Source: Saccharum officinarum
Taxonomy: Eukaryota; Streptophyta; Magnoliopsida; Poales; Poaceae
DNA: 64,000 nt
NCBI GenBank assembly: GCA_020631735.1
Contig: CM036158.1
Location: forward strand, 81,087,447 to 81,151,446
Reading direction: 5' to 3'
Below the pieces are notes generated by a model, which saw nothing but the letters and a program-made list of their open reading frames with translations, did no database searches and was not told the DNA's origin. The position numbers and the translations under genes are program-made. This document shows positions 47,096 through 58,368 of the stretch, piece by piece. How positions within the stretch are numbered: the stretch's first letter is position 1; each line of letters starts with the position of its first letter.

Positions 47096-47751
47096 TGTTG
47101 GGTGAAAAGTTCAGGTCAGACGACACAATTCACACAATCATCAGAAAAATTTCATCCAAGACAAAATTGCGTGCAAAGTTGCATTCATTTCATGATCGTA
47201 CCATACATGTCAGAGGGGGTATTTATAGGGCCCTAGTCTTCGTATTTTACACAAAATGACTTTTTTACCGCTGACCCTAATATTTACAACCATTCATCTA
47301 TGTAAGGGCGAAGTAGTCATTTCCTCCTAATTTAGTCTTCTTTTTCGCGTTCAATCTTCTTTTCCTTCAATGAACTTGTTTTCTTCATATTATCTCTTGC
47401 TTCTTGTCTACTTCTCTGTCCAGTGAAGTTGATTTCCTGACAACGAAGTCGATAGGTGAAGTTGAATTTCTGACGACGAATTCGATAGGCGAAGTTGAAT
47501 TCTTGACGACGAAGTCGATAGGCGAAGTTGAATGACAAAGTCGATAGGCGAAGTTGAATTCTTGGCGACGAAGTCGATAGGCGAAGTTGAACAACAAAGT
47601 TGACAGGCGAAGTTGAATTCTTGACGACAAAGTCAAAATACATTCTTCGTTGTATTTTTTCCTGCAGGTGAATTTCATTAGAATATTTTTATATCTTTCA
47701 TACTCCAAAGTTTGGGCTTGAGTTTTTTTGGATGAAGTTAATTCCCCAACA
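47096..47751 (-). repeat. 5' LTR of the Tat element
   Basis: 656 bp, paired with 35042-35779. The TATA box is at 47220-47227. The minisatellite (about 47455-47620) has six core copies of G(C/T)GAAGTTGAA against nine in the 3' LTR. It ends CCCCAACA, followed by the TSD CTCGT. Confidence 0.93.
47220..47227 (-). promoter_or_regulatory. TATA box of the Tat 5' LTR
   Basis: TATAAATA on the minus strand, preceded by AGGGCCC as in the 3' LTR. It is the likely promoter of the genomic RNA. Confidence 0.7.
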
Positions 47752-47756
47752 CTCGT

Positions 47757-48900
47757 GGTCATGGTCGTGGTCGTGGAGGAGGTCGGGGAGTTCCCTTCGG
47801 TGCCGCAGGTGCCGCCCAGCAGCTTGGAGGAGAAGCACCACCACCACCACCACCACCACAGTTGGCGGAGGTGATGGACCGCCAAACCTGCCTCTTGGAG
47901 ACATTGGCTCAGGGGATGCTTCACCGCCACGGGGGTCCTCCCAATGACTTCCAGCGAAAGTTGGAGGGTTTCCTCAGGCTAAGGCCTCCTACTTTTGACA
48001 CTGCCGACGATGACCCCATCGCCGCTGAGGACTGGCTCCATGAGATGGAAAAGAAGCTGGACCTCACCACCTGCACTGACGAGGAGTGTGTGGGGGTAGC
48101 AGCCCACTAGCTCACTAGCCATGCACGCGCTTGGTGGGATAGCTACTGCAACGCCCACGAGGACCCGGGAAGTATCTCTTGGGAGGAGTTCACTAAGGCC
48201 TTCCATGAACAACACGTGCCAGAGGGTGTCATGGATGCCAAGGTAGAGGAGTTTCACAGCATCTCCCAGGGCTCCCAGAGGGTTTAGGGGTACACTACTC
48301 ATTTCACCCGCATGATGAGGTATGCTCCAGGTGAGACCGATACCGAGAAGAAGATGTATTGCTTCAAGAAGGGGTTGAACTCTTGTCTCAAGATGGCCCT
48401 CTCGGGTCATGCTTGCCGCACCCTTCGTGAGATGGTCAACAAGGTGCTAGAGATGGAGAGGGATCGTCTGGAGGCGGACGCCCTCCACAAGGAGAAGAAG
48501 CACCGGTTTGAGAGTTCCTCTCGTGGCCCGGCCCCATAGAGGCCACATGCTCACGTGCTTCCTCAGCCCCGCTCTCGCTACACCTAGGGGGCAGTGACCG
48601 CTCTGAGCCATGGAGGTGGTACCTACACCACCAAATACCACCACCCCGCTTAGAGTCGTCCCGCTCCGAGTCGCCCCACTCAGGGAGCTGGCACGTGGAG
48701 GACCGCTACGCCTACCTCCACAGGTAGCGCGCCCTTCACCTACTTCAGTTGTGGCTAGCCCGGTCACAAGATCGCTGAGTGCCCCATCAAGAATGGCACA
48801 CCGCCTATGTTGGCCTAGGCAAGACAGGCTACTACACCTCCTGCTCCACGCAAGAACGTTGTTGGGCCTGTCCGTAGTCGTCTCAACCACATGACCACGG
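47757..48900 (+). pseudogene. Chromovirus gag, main part
   Basis: It continues the frame of 34979-35041. A Gly/Arg-rich stretch (GHGRGRGGGRG) and a proline run encoded by (CCA)n precede the capsid domain (AAEDWLHEMEKKL, SHARAWWDSY, FHEQHVP, KKGLNSCLKMAL). Next is a basic linker and a zinc knuckle near 48744-48775. The knuckle reads YFSCG*PGHKIAEC: the first Cys is Tyr, and a TAG interrupts it, so it is dead. In-frame stops are at 48108, 48285, 48537, 48585, 48651, 48756 and 48816, all TAG. The gag frame runs straight into pol. Confidence 0.9.
47836..47860 (+). repeat. (CCA)n run coding for proline in gag
   Basis: Eight CAC/CCA units in frame give PPPPPPP after GGEA. Such low-complexity coding runs are unstable by slippage. 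Confidence 0.8.
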
Positions 48901-49500
48901 AGGACACCCAGGACGCTCCCGACGTGGTGTACGGTATGTTTTTGGTACAGGGAGTTATAGCTTCAGTCTTGTTTGACTCTAGAGCTACTTGTTCTTACAT
49001 TTCCACCAAGTTTGCATGAGAGCATAGCATACCTGTGACTCCCTGTAAGGAGCCCATTGACACTAGCTCACCTTTAGGTCGCATTATATGCACCAAGAGA
49101 TGTCAGGGAGTGAGTATCACCATTGAGGGCTACCCTTTTCTAGATGATCTCACCTTACTTCCATCTAAGGGACTAGATGTCATACTAGGGATGGATTGGT
49201 TGACACAGCATAAAGGAGTGATATCTTGTTCACCAAGGTATGTAGAGATCACACACATGAGTGGCCACGTAATCCGCTGTAAGCTGAATCAGGGGAAGAC
49301 AGTCTCCATGTTGTGTGCCTTAGAGGCCAAGTCAGTCGATGAGGTACCCGTTGTGAATGAGTATCCTAACATGTTCCCTGAGGAGTTGCCAGGCATGCCA
49401 CCTGATCAGGATGTGGAGTTTGTGATTGACCTTCTGCCTAGTACCGAGCCTATTGCTAAGAGGCCCTACCGCATGTCAGTCGATGAGCTAGAGGAGCTAA
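48901..49500 (+). pseudogene. Chromovirus aspartic protease
   Basis: In the gag frame: VLFDSRATCSYIS is the active site, with Arg where the DSG/A motif normally has Gly. A TGA lies at 49017 (CGA-type). Then come GMDWLTQHKG and the IRCKLNQG region, and a connector to RT with LPGMPPDQDVEFVIDL, which is typical of plant Gypsy elements. The protease would cut the gag-pol polyprotein. Confidence 0.87.
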
Positions 49501-50735
49501 AGAAGTAGCTCAAGGAGTTGTCAGATAAGGGATACATCAGACCCAGTGCTTCACCCTGGGGTTCCCCTATTTTGTTCGTGAAAAAGAAGGATGGATCCAT
49601 GAGGATGTGCATTGACTATCAAAACTTGAATGTCGTGACCGTCAAGAACAAGTATCCTCTGCCCAGGATCGATGACCTCCTAGATCAGCTGAAAGATGCT
49701 AAGTTCTTTTCCAAGATTGATCTCAGGTCTGGGTATTATCAGATGAAAATCAGGCCCGAGGACATTCCTAAGACAGCTTTCGTCACCAGATACGGGCAAT
49801 ATGAGTTCACAGTGGTGTCCTTTAGATCCACTAATGCCCCGGCTTATTTCATGAACATGATGAATAAGGTATTCATGGATGAATTGGACAAGTTCGTAGT
49901 GGTGTTCATTGACGACATCCTTATCTATTCCGCTACCGCTGAAGAGCATGAGCAGCATTTGAGAGTGGTTCTGGAGAAGTTGAGGCAGAATTAGCTTTAT
50001 GCCAAGTTTAGCAAGTGTGACTTTTGGCTCGAGGAAGTTGCCTTCCTTGGTCATGTTCTCACTACTAAGGGAGTTGTTGTAGATCCCACAAAGATTGAAG
50101 CTGTGAAGGAATGGGAACAACCCCACAATGTGACAGATATCCACAGTTTTCTCAGATTGGCTGGGTACTATCACAGATTCATCAAGAACTTCTCAAAGAT
50201 AGGCAAGCCCATGACCAATCTACTGAAGAAGACTAATGAGTTTGAATGGATGCCCGAGTGCGAACACAGCTTCCCGACTCTAAAACAGAAGCTTACCACC
50301 ACTCATGTTCTTGCCTTGCTCGATATCCAGAAAGACTTCGTGGTCTATTGTGATGCATCTAGACAGGGACTTGGTTGAGTTCTGATGCAAAGTGGAAGAG
50401 TCATTGCCTATGCATCCCAATAGTTGAAGGACCATGAGCAACGCTACCCAACTCATGATCTTGAGCTTGCCGCTGTTGTGCATGCCCTAAAGATCTGGAG
50501 GCACTACTTGATCGGAAATAGGTGTGATATCTACACTAATCACAAGAGCCTGAAGTACTTCTTCACTCAAGAATATCTAAACATGAGACAGCGTTGATGG
50601 CTAGATCTTATAAAGGATTATGACCTAGAGATTCACTATTATTCGGGAAAGGCTAATGTAGTCGCTGATACTTTGAGCCGAAAGAGCTATCGCCACAATC
50701 TGTCCATGGAAGCTGTACCACCCGAGCTATGTTAG
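49501..50735 (+). pseudogene. Chromovirus reverse transcriptase and RNase H
   Basis: [43 protein letters not shown] and the catalytic FIDD at 49905-49916, all well kept. RNase [14 protein letters not shown], the [19 protein letters not shown] block and TNHKSLKYF. The RNase H C-terminus is followed by the SGKANVVADTLSRK linker. In-frame stops: TAG 49506, TAG 49992, TGA 50376, TAG 50421, TGA 50595, TAG 50733. No frameshift occurs from 47757 to about 50740, so decay here is by point changes only. Confidence 0.92.
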
Positions 50736-52245
50736 GAAATGGGTGACCTTCATCTTGAGATCCTACCAAGGGTATGTTGAATGAGCTTCGAGTGCAATAC
50801 AACCTCAAGGATCGGATCTGCCATGCTCAACTAGAGTGTCCAGAAATTTAGGAGATCTGAGAACTCATGAAGAAGGGCAAGTGCCCCGAGTTCAGGGAAG
50901 ATGTGCAAGGAGTGTACTGGTACAAGGATAGAATCTGTGTACCATCTTATCCCGCTTTGTGGTGAGAAATCTTGGAAGAAGGCCATGACTCCAAGTATTG
51001 TATCCACCCGGGAAGCACCAAAATGTATGTCGATCTAAAGAAATAGTTCTGGTGGAAGAAAATGAAGGCATATATTGTCGGGCATGTCGCGTGATGTGAC
51101 ATCTGCAATAGGATCAAGGCTAAACATCAAAGACCAGTCGGATTGCTTAAACCCTTGGACGTCCCAGTGTGGAAATGGGAGAGCATATCCATGGACTTTA
51201 TAGTGGGTTTACCTCGAACCCCCAAAGGCCATGACTCAATTTGGGTGATTGTTGACCGACTGACCAAGGTAGCTCACTTCATAGCTATAAGAAATGACTA
51301 TAGAGTTGAGAAGCTAGCAGATATGTACATCAAGCACATTCTCAGACTCCAAGGAGCCCCCACTAGCATAGTGTATGATTGTGGTACGCAATACGTGTCC
51401 AAGTTCTGGAAGAGTATCCACAAGGCCATAGGGACTCGACTTGATTACAGCACCACATACCACCCACAGACAGATGGTCAGACAGAGAGGGTTAATCAGA
51501 TTTTGGAGGATATGCTCCGAGCATGTGTCTTGAAGTATGGGTCTGATTGGGAGAAAAGCTTGCCCACACAGAGTTCTCGTACAACAATAGTTACTAGGCT
51601 AGTCTCAAGATGTCACCATTTGAGGCATTGTATGGCAGAAAGTGTAGGACCCCTCTGATGTGGTCAGAGGTAGGAGAGAGATCATTCTTTGGCCCTGCAA
51701 AGATCAAAGATGTTGAAGAAGGAGTCACCCAAGTGTGAGAAAACTTGAGGATTGCCCAAAGCCGACATAAGAGTTACACAGATAACCATCGGAGAGACCT
51801 CGAGTTTCAGGTTGGGGACTATGTCTATCTCAAAGTCTCTCCACTCTGAGGTACCGTCATATTTCATGTGAAGGGGAAGTTGGCCCCCAGATACGTGGGA
51901 CCTTACAGGATTTGTCAAAGGATTGGCAAGTTGGCGTACAAGGTAGAGTTGCCCGAGGAGTTAACAGGAGTACACCCAGTGTTTCACGTGTCTCAGCTAT
52001 GCAAGTGCTTGCAGTTGCTAGAGCAAGAGGTACACACAGATGCACTAGACATCCAAGATACCCTAGAGTACAAGGAACACCCGATGCGGATACTAGACAG
52101 AGCTAAAAAGGAGACTCGAAGCACCATGATACCCATGTGCAAGGTTCAGTGGAGTAACCACACTGAACGGGAAGCTACATGGGAGAAAGAGTCCAAACTC
52201 CGAATGCTTTACCCCTACCTCTTCGAAAGGTATGTCACACCTTAA
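50736..52245 (+). pseudogene. Chromovirus integrase with chromodomain-like C-terminus
   Basis: A zinc-binding part with CDICNRIKAKHQRP follows several stops and frame changes (50740-51115). The core has the first Asp in MDFIVGLP, the second in VYDCGTQY (a Cys where Arg is usual, CGT to TGT) and the Glu in GQTERVNQ. A frameshift occurs near 51560. The C-terminal ORF (51868-52245) has GPYRICQRIGKLAYKVELP, VFHVSQL and then a chromodomain-like segment (KVQWSNHTEREATWEKE). In chromoviruses this segment steers insertion into heterochromatin, which fits the nesting seen here. It ends at TAA 52243. Confidence 0.9.
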
Positions 52246-52265
52246 ATCTTGGGACAAGATTCCTG

Positions 52266-52278
52266 TGAGGGGGAAGGA
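52266..52278 (+). other. Polypurine tract of the chromovirus
   Basis: GAGGGGGAAGGAC lies one base before the 3' LTR start at 52280 and matches the usual position for plus-strand priming. Confidence 0.85.
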
Positions 52279-53280
52279 CTGTAACAACCTAGAAATTTCC
52301 AGAAAACAAAAATCACAACTACAAAAAAATTTCTAAAGTAACCTGTGTTTGGTGAGGTGTCATGTAGAAAACCTACCCTAGTTGCACAAGTAGCACCTAG
52401 TCTAGTTAAGTACATTCTTGCATTTAACCAAACATGCTTGAGTTGGATTTTATGCTCTTTGTATTGTTAATTGAAAACAATAACATATCTTTAATTAATT
52501 GCCTAATTAAATAAATGTGGGAATCTATCTTATCAAATAGTTGGAAATCAAAAATATATTTACTAGGCCCCATTATGATATACAAGTGGAGGCAACATAT
52601 TGTCTTACATACAAATGCCTTGGCATATTTGGAACAAAGGAGATACAAAATAGAAAAGCTTTTGATTAAATCAGAAAAGGGAGAAGAAACCCTATGTGGC
52701 CCAACCAACCTAGCCGAGCTAGCCTACGAAGCTGGCCTGCTCATCTCCGAGCCAGCCCAGCTGGCCCAACCTGCGGCCGTGCCGAAGCTTCACACGTTGT
52801 CCGCGTCTGCCTACGCGTGGGCCGGCCTAGCAAGGCATCCGTGTCACGTCGTCGCCGCACCCTGCCCTTGTTTCGCTGACCGGTAGACCCCGCCCATCAT
52901 CGCAACCTCCTGCTCCCTCTGTTCATCCAAAAATGGCAAAGAGCAGGGGACAGGGTCACGCACGGAGAGAGGGGAGATTCCCTCTGCCCCCATCATCAGC
53001 CGTGCACGCCAAGCCACGCCATCGGTCCCGCCTACCAACTGCACATGTCTCATCTCCATTCCCATGCACCGCGAGCCGCACGTGCCTACGCCATGGCCTG
53101 CACCCACAACCACCTCCTGGCACCACCGTACGATGCCAGGCCAGCCGTAGCAAGGAATCAGGCGCAGCACAATGCCATCATGATCGCGCCATGCCCCAAA
53201 ACCCTACCACAGCACCCTTGATTGCCTCCATGTGTCTCCACTGCCGCATCCACCGTTCTCCCGCCATGGCCAAGCTCGGC

Positions 53281-53288
53281 TATAAAAA
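53281..53288 (+). promoter_or_regulatory. TATA box of the chromovirus 3' LTR
   Basis: TATAAAAA in the context GCTCGGC-TATAAAAA-TAGAGCC, conserved with 25928-25935. Confidence 0.7.
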
Positions 53289-54682
53289 TAGAGCCTCTCC
53301 GCCGTCCTAGCTTTCCATCCCCTAGGCCACCGCACTGGTGGCATCGTTGTCGCCCTACATCGTAAGAGAGGGGAGAAGAGAAGAGGAAGGAAGGGAGGAG
53401 GAACGAGGAGGAACCGACGCGTCACCGCCGCCGAAGCCCGGAGCGCTGCCCCAATCGGCTACAACGATGTAGCAGCTTAGCACGGCACTGCAATGACTTC
53501 TCACTGCAACAACTCAACCTGCACCGCTACCCTTTCGCCACCGCACCCACTGGTGAGCACGAGACACCCCCTTGCTGTCGTAGGTAGTCACCATGCCTGT
53601 CGCCGCCGCGAGACAAAGGCGCCACCGCGATGCCTCCGTACCAGGGTGGTCAAGGTGAAGCCCTGAACACCGTGGAACATCATGCGCACCCAAACACATG
53701 AGCACAAGCCGAGCTGGTGCTCTATCACACCCCGAGGGCATGGGAGTGCCAGAGCACAACATGCCGCCGCACGCGCTCACCATGGGCAGAGCCGCTATGG
53801 CGAGGCGTCGGTCGAAGGGACCGGGACCAGCAAAGGTGGGAAGAAGCACACGGTTACCTTGCCCTGACGAGGGACTCGAGCCGCAGCTGGTGATGGAAGT
53901 GATCGAGCCATCCCCTCCCTAGTTCACTAGAAACAGAGGAGGCGTCAGAGTGCCGCCCACCGCTGCGGGAGACACCGTTGGAGACTCCAATCCACCGCAT
54001 AGACCCCTCTGTCATGTTCCTAAGGACCGAGCGAGGCCGTAGGGCCCACTAGGAGCCGTTCTGAGCCACTGTCGTGCGCTATCACGTGAGCTCGCTGCCG
54101 GCGTAGCACCGTCGTGAGGAGAAGGGGAAAGAGGAGCAACAATGCTGCTTGGTGCACCTAGCGCTTGTGAGCCGAAGAAAGGAGGAGGGGGAAGTGGACG
54201 CGGTCCACCCTAGACCGTGCCTGCACCCGTGAACCCTGACCGTGTGACCACCGTGAGCCAAGCCCACCGACTCAAGCCCGTTTTCGAAATCCATCTGCGC
54301 GACATGGCACAGCCAGGAGACAACACATGTTCGGCCTTGACCCAGCCCACCGAGGCCCGGTCAAGGTTGACCGTTACTGTTGACCAGTCAACGGGACCCA
54401 CCTATCAGTGACACATTCTGTCCTAGCCAATAGGATGTTGCCACGTGTCACTGCCTGGAATTTCCTTTTCTTTTTCTTTTCCAGAAAATCATTTAATCTT
54501 TAGAAATTCATAACTAATTCATTTTAACTCAGAAAAATACCAAACTAGTTTCTAAATTTTTCTAAAAATGAGCTCTACATCTTAGGCTTGTGATTGAGTA
54601 CATTTGGATCTTTTGAATTTCTGTTGCTTCTTTGTGCACCTCTATAGGAGTCGTTAATGTGACTCTACGTTACGTTTAACAG

Positions 54683-54751
54683 AGCCGGAGGACCTACCGA
54701 CTGAGGAGTATGACCCCGACTACAGTGAAGACTTGAGTGATGACCTGCCAG
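54683..54751 (+). other. Exon-like acidic segment 1 in the 3' LTR
   Basis: 69 nt between TTTAACAG and CCAG|GTGCC. The same peptide pattern as the 5' LTR copy. Of the seven base differences between the two copies, six fall at third codon positions without changing the amino acid, and all seven are transitions. Confidence 0.45.
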
Positions 54752-56061
54752 GTGCCACGCCCCACCCACTTCCATAGAACCTATTACGCATGCAAATATA
54801 AAATTGCTAGTGCTTTACTTTTTATGCAATAATATGATGATAGGTTGCATGGTAGATGCTTTACTTTGAGCCCTTTTCCTTGTTGTAACCTTACTCCTGC
54901 TCACCCTACTGTTAGGCTAGATGCTCACTTGTTACATATTACTGCTTTTACTCTTACTCGCATTATATCTGTGAAGTGATGCCGGTGAGTGAGAGGCGTC
55001 TATGTATAAGGCACGTAGTGCCGAGAACTTGGTAAACCTGATAAAAGAACTGGGGAGATCTTGGCGTGCATCTTGGGTGAGTGGTGAGGGTTGAGTCGAT
55101 CGAACAGGATCTTACGATGAGTCTTTGGGGGCAAGTCTTGCTGGAGGGGTGCGACCTGGGCATCCCTCACGAGAGTTACCTGTGGCGGGTATGTTGTGAG
55201 GTGAACTGGGGTGTTGGTTATCCCTGGTGGAGGTGCTGTCATGGCATGGGAGAGTTGGTGATCCCCCTTGAGAAGATATCATGTCCGGTCCCCCCAAGGA
55301 CTGGTATGTCTTGAGAACCGGAACCATGGGACCTTCGTGCACACCACTCGCTCCCGATGGGCGGGAGACGATTACCCGACTAATTAGGGCGGTACCACTA
55401 CTACTTGGATGGAAGATGACAGTGTAGGGAGATATGGGCATGGGGACCCACACCCTCCTAAGACAGCATAGTGACCTTAGGGGCCCGGTACTGCGTCTCA
55501 CAGTCTCAGTGTTTCGGTGGACTCCGGGGTGACCCAAGGCTGAGAGGTAGAGTGGTACTATACTAGTTGGGAGGCAGTTAGAATCAACCTAGACGACCCG
55601 GATCATCGAGGATGGCGATCTTGTGGATTACCAGGTGTACACGCTCTGTAGAGTTGATCAATCTATACGTATAGCCACATCCGCGGATATGGACATTCCC
55701 ATGACCTATGCTTCACTTGATTAGAGAGAGGAGTCCTTTCTACCTTTCCCTTGGGTTTCGTGTTGGTTTCTGTCTCTGGCCGTTGAGGCGAGATCTGAGC
55801 GGGAGTCGATCTCGTCGCCTAGAGAGAGAGTGAGATGAGGTGTGATGTGTGTGATGGGATTGGGAAAAAATATGTGATTAAGATGGGTTAAAATCTGATG
55901 AACATCTTATTATTAAAATATTAACTACTTGCATAGGAAACCCACAGCCTAAATAGGTCTCTTTCTACTTTCCTAAATGCATTCCACTTTCCACAAAGCA
56001 ATGCAAGCATAGGGTGGGTGATGCGTGGCCAGTACCAAGTGTACTGATAGATTTTTTACAG

Positions 56062-56108
56062 GTTCTGAGCCCGAGTATGACTACGAGGGTGATGATTGGG
56101 AGGACTAG
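56062..56108 (+). other. Exon-like acidic segment 2 in the 3' LTR
   Basis: It follows the acceptor-like TTTTTTACAG. It continues segment 1 in phase as GSEPEYDYEGDDWED and ends at TAG 56106-56108. This copy keeps TGG where the 5' LTR copy has TAG. Confidence 0.45.
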
Positions 56109-57178
56109 AGGGTCTATTCTACGCTCGAGTTGGTTCCAGGAGATCGTTTTTCGCTGCTATCTACGTCACATGCTGTTCTGGATGCTTGTATGAGTGTGTT
56201 CCGCCCTGCGTGGCAAAGAGAATAATTTATGTAAGACTCTCTATTGTACTCTGATATTCATGTATGACTTTGTGTATCACTGAGATTTGGGTAAATTGAT
56301 GGAATGTTTCGTTATTTTACACTTTGTTTCTGAAGATTTTCCTTCGTGGAAATCAAGGATGTTTCACATGGATCCTGCATATTAGGATGGGCTCTATATG
56401 AACATATGCATGAACTTAATAATAAACTAACTATACTAGACATATAACCAAAGTAAACAATGAACATTGAAATCAAGAACATATAAAAGATGAAGATTAA
56501 TGTTGACATAAACATTGTAGCAAGCACACAAAAATGGTGGAGAATACAAAGAGAGGGGTATAAAGAATTATACCAAACCACGCTCTTGCCAACGTCGGGA
56601 ATTCAAGCTTGTAATATGCTTGTCTCCCTCTAGACCTAATCTAACTAGCTAAAGCTCTAGAACTAGAGGAACTCTGAGGAATTAGGGTTTTTGGCTCTAG
56701 ATGGTTTGATCTCCAAATGACTTGATGATTTTAGGGGGGCTGGGGTCTCCTTATATAGCCCAGGGGGTCTAACATGAGCTCTTGGATTAAACCAACTTGA
56801 GGTATGGCCGAGATGCATCCTAGGAGGCAGTGGAAGAATACTCTAGAAGCTCATGGAGGAATCCCCCAAGAGGGGCCAAGCGGCCTACATGTGGGGCCGA
56901 TCGGCCCCACTTGGTAGCCCCTTGCCTCCCGCTTCATTCCGGTGTTTTCTCATGTCTTCTAAAGTCCTCTCGCGTATATGTCGTATTTTAATTCCAAATT
57001 TTCCTTTGATGAATAGGTCCCTCTTGGTGGTTTTCTGGAATAATCCTGCCGAGAACAGAGATTCACCAAAACTCATGGAATTTGTCAGTTTAAACCCAAG
57101 ACCTATGTATATTCTTTCATTTGTACCATTTCTCATGTTTATTCAACTATAAATTGTTAACGTTATCCACCGTCAACA

Positions 57179-58368
57179 GGCCATGAGCTGATAAAGACAA
57201 TTCTTCGTCGCTCGAGGCGGTTGTAGTCGACGTGGACCGGCCTCTCAGGTAGCCTTGAGCTGATCCTTGCTAGCTTGACATCCTTGTGGGGCTTGTGAAC
57301 CCTATGGGTGTGGCTTCTTCGCTCCCAGCATGATATGGCTTCTGGCCAGAAGAGCTCTTGTGTTCTGACGTTTGAGTCTTCTTGGCGTGATGGTGTCACT
57401 GCTGCCGTGTCTCCACTTCTAGGCAAAGCCACCGCTTCTGGCGTGAGATCATCATGACCTGTTGCTATGGAAGCTGGCTTTGAGTGCAACGCGGTTCAAT
57501 CTACTTGTCACAGCGTGGGATGCACTCGGGAAGCCCACTTTCTTGGACACACGTGCATCCAGGCGACGACTGATAGTTCACCGACATGTGTCGTGCTGCT
57601 TGCTCATTATGCAGGGCTTGATCCTAGTAGTGTGGTGCCGTCTGGAGACTAGATCACCAACGATGATGCCGCATGGCAGTTGGTAGCCCCAATGTTTGTG
57701 TGCGCCCTGAGTCATTGTGCTTCGCCGTCGGGGATGCGTTTCTATCGTTTGGTCTAGTTTTGGCACGCAGTGTGCCTAGACCGGGTAAGAGCTAGTGACG
57801 GGCGTTGCCCCGTTGGCTCGGGCGATTTCATGATTCCCTGCGGGGGCATGGCCACAGTGGGCCATTCCTCGGGTGAGGTCACAGTGAGCCACAACCGTTT
57901 GGCTCCTTGGGTGGAAATCTTGACTGTTGTTGGTGATGAGAGAGGGCCCTGGGCCCCCTACGTAGGTAAACTCTAGGATGCAGCCCCCACGGATAGTTCT
58001 AAGAGCGCGTCCGCCATAGGCTACGGGACCCAGATTCCTAAGGTGGAGGTCTGGTTTGTGGCAAAAGGTGGATGTGGGCACCGGCCCTTTGGTGTGGTTA
58101 ACCGCGTGGTTCTCTAGAAGGATGTGGCCAGTCAAGGCCATTCCTTGGGTGAGTTTGTCGTGAGCTAAGGTCCTTTGGTCTCTTGGACAGGAGACCTGGC
58201 CGCGGCATGCGACGAGCGAGGGTTCTAGCCTCTCTGGGTAGTTTAACTCTGGGATGCAGCCCTAAGGGCAGTTCCGGGAGTGTGTCCGCCACGGGCCATG
58301 GGACCTAGATTTCCAAGGTGGAGGCCTAGACTGCGACCGAAGGTGAACGTGGGTGCTAGCCCATTGGT
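57179..58368. other. Continuation of the old GC-rich host DNA
   Basis: It resumes after the TSD GGCCA. There is no intact ORF. It holds a diverged tandem duplication (57861-58368). It is probably the non-coding end of the same old element as 21291-24004. Confidence 0.4.
57861..58368. repeat. Diverged 276-bp tandem duplication
   Basis: GCCATTCC(T/C) at 57861 and 58137, and GATGCAGCCC at 57977 and 58253, are both spaced 276 bp. The second unit ends at the start of the LTR at 58369 (AGCCCATTGGT against GGCCCTTTGGT). Confidence 0.75.

Larger units (their letters stand above)
35042..47751 (-). mobile_element. Complete Tat-lineage Gypsy element, 12.7 kb
   Basis: The LTRs are 35042-35779 (3') and 47096-47751 (5'), with ends TGTTGGG and CCCCAACA and a perfect TSD CTCGT (35037-35041 and 47752-47756). 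On the minus strand it has gag, protease, RT, RNase H, a second RNase H of archaeal type and integrase. This dual-RNase H order is diagnostic of the Tat lineage. Between pol and the 3' LTR it carries a spliced antisense gene (36179-39936) and two tandem arrays. It is AT-rich, unlike its GC-richer chromovirus host. It must be younger than the chromovirus. In the first 310 bases of the LTRs I counted about 12 substitutions. Confidence 0.94.
24873..56366 (+). mobile_element. Tekay-like chromovirus (Ty3/Gypsy), 31.5 kb with nested insertions
   Basis: The ends are TGTAATAACC and GATGTTTCA, and the flanks CATGC and CATGG are a 4-of-5 TSD. The 5' LTR is 24873-33084 (split) and the 3' LTR is 52280-56366. 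The internal region holds an extra ORF (33411-34646), gag (34979-35041 plus 47757 on) and a PR-RT-RH-INT pol with a C-terminal chromodomain-like segment. The roughly 4.1-kb LTRs and the chromodomain point to the Tekay/Del lineage. It carries two nested insertions, a 4.1-kb solo LTR and a complete Tat element. gag-pol is a single frame in the family, and here it has 14 stops before the first frameshift. Confidence 0.92.
52280..56366 (+). repeat. 3' LTR of the chromovirus, uninterrupted
   Basis: 4087 bp, from TGTAACAACC to GATGTTTCA. It is the intact reference for the split 5' LTR. The TATA box is at 53281-53288. GC-rich ORFs on both strands (52515-52886, 52844-53170, 53514-53849) are shared with the 5' LTR only as frames broken at different points, so I reject them as genes. 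It carries both exon-like acidic segments. Confidence 0.92.
24005..57178 (-). mobile_element. LTR of unassigned family (copy B/C), split by the chromovirus
   Basis: The LTR is 24005-24872 plus about 56372-57178, roughly 1675 bp. A perfect 5-bp TSD, GGCCA, flanks it (24000-24004 and 57179-57183). The left half aligns with copy D (58369 on): shared words include AGGTTGTCATCCCTAGTG, CAGATAATTATAC and TGTAGCATTTTACC. The right half ends in CCGTCAACA like copies A and D. A TATATA-type box on the minus strand lies near 56755. There is no internal domain, so it is a solo LTR. The host of the 31.5-kb chromovirus is therefore this LTR. Confidence 0.8.

Noticed and set aside
24873..56366. A host gene cluster in the 31-kb block
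   Set aside because: All long frames resolve to retrotransposon gag, pol, extra ORFs or repeat artefacts.
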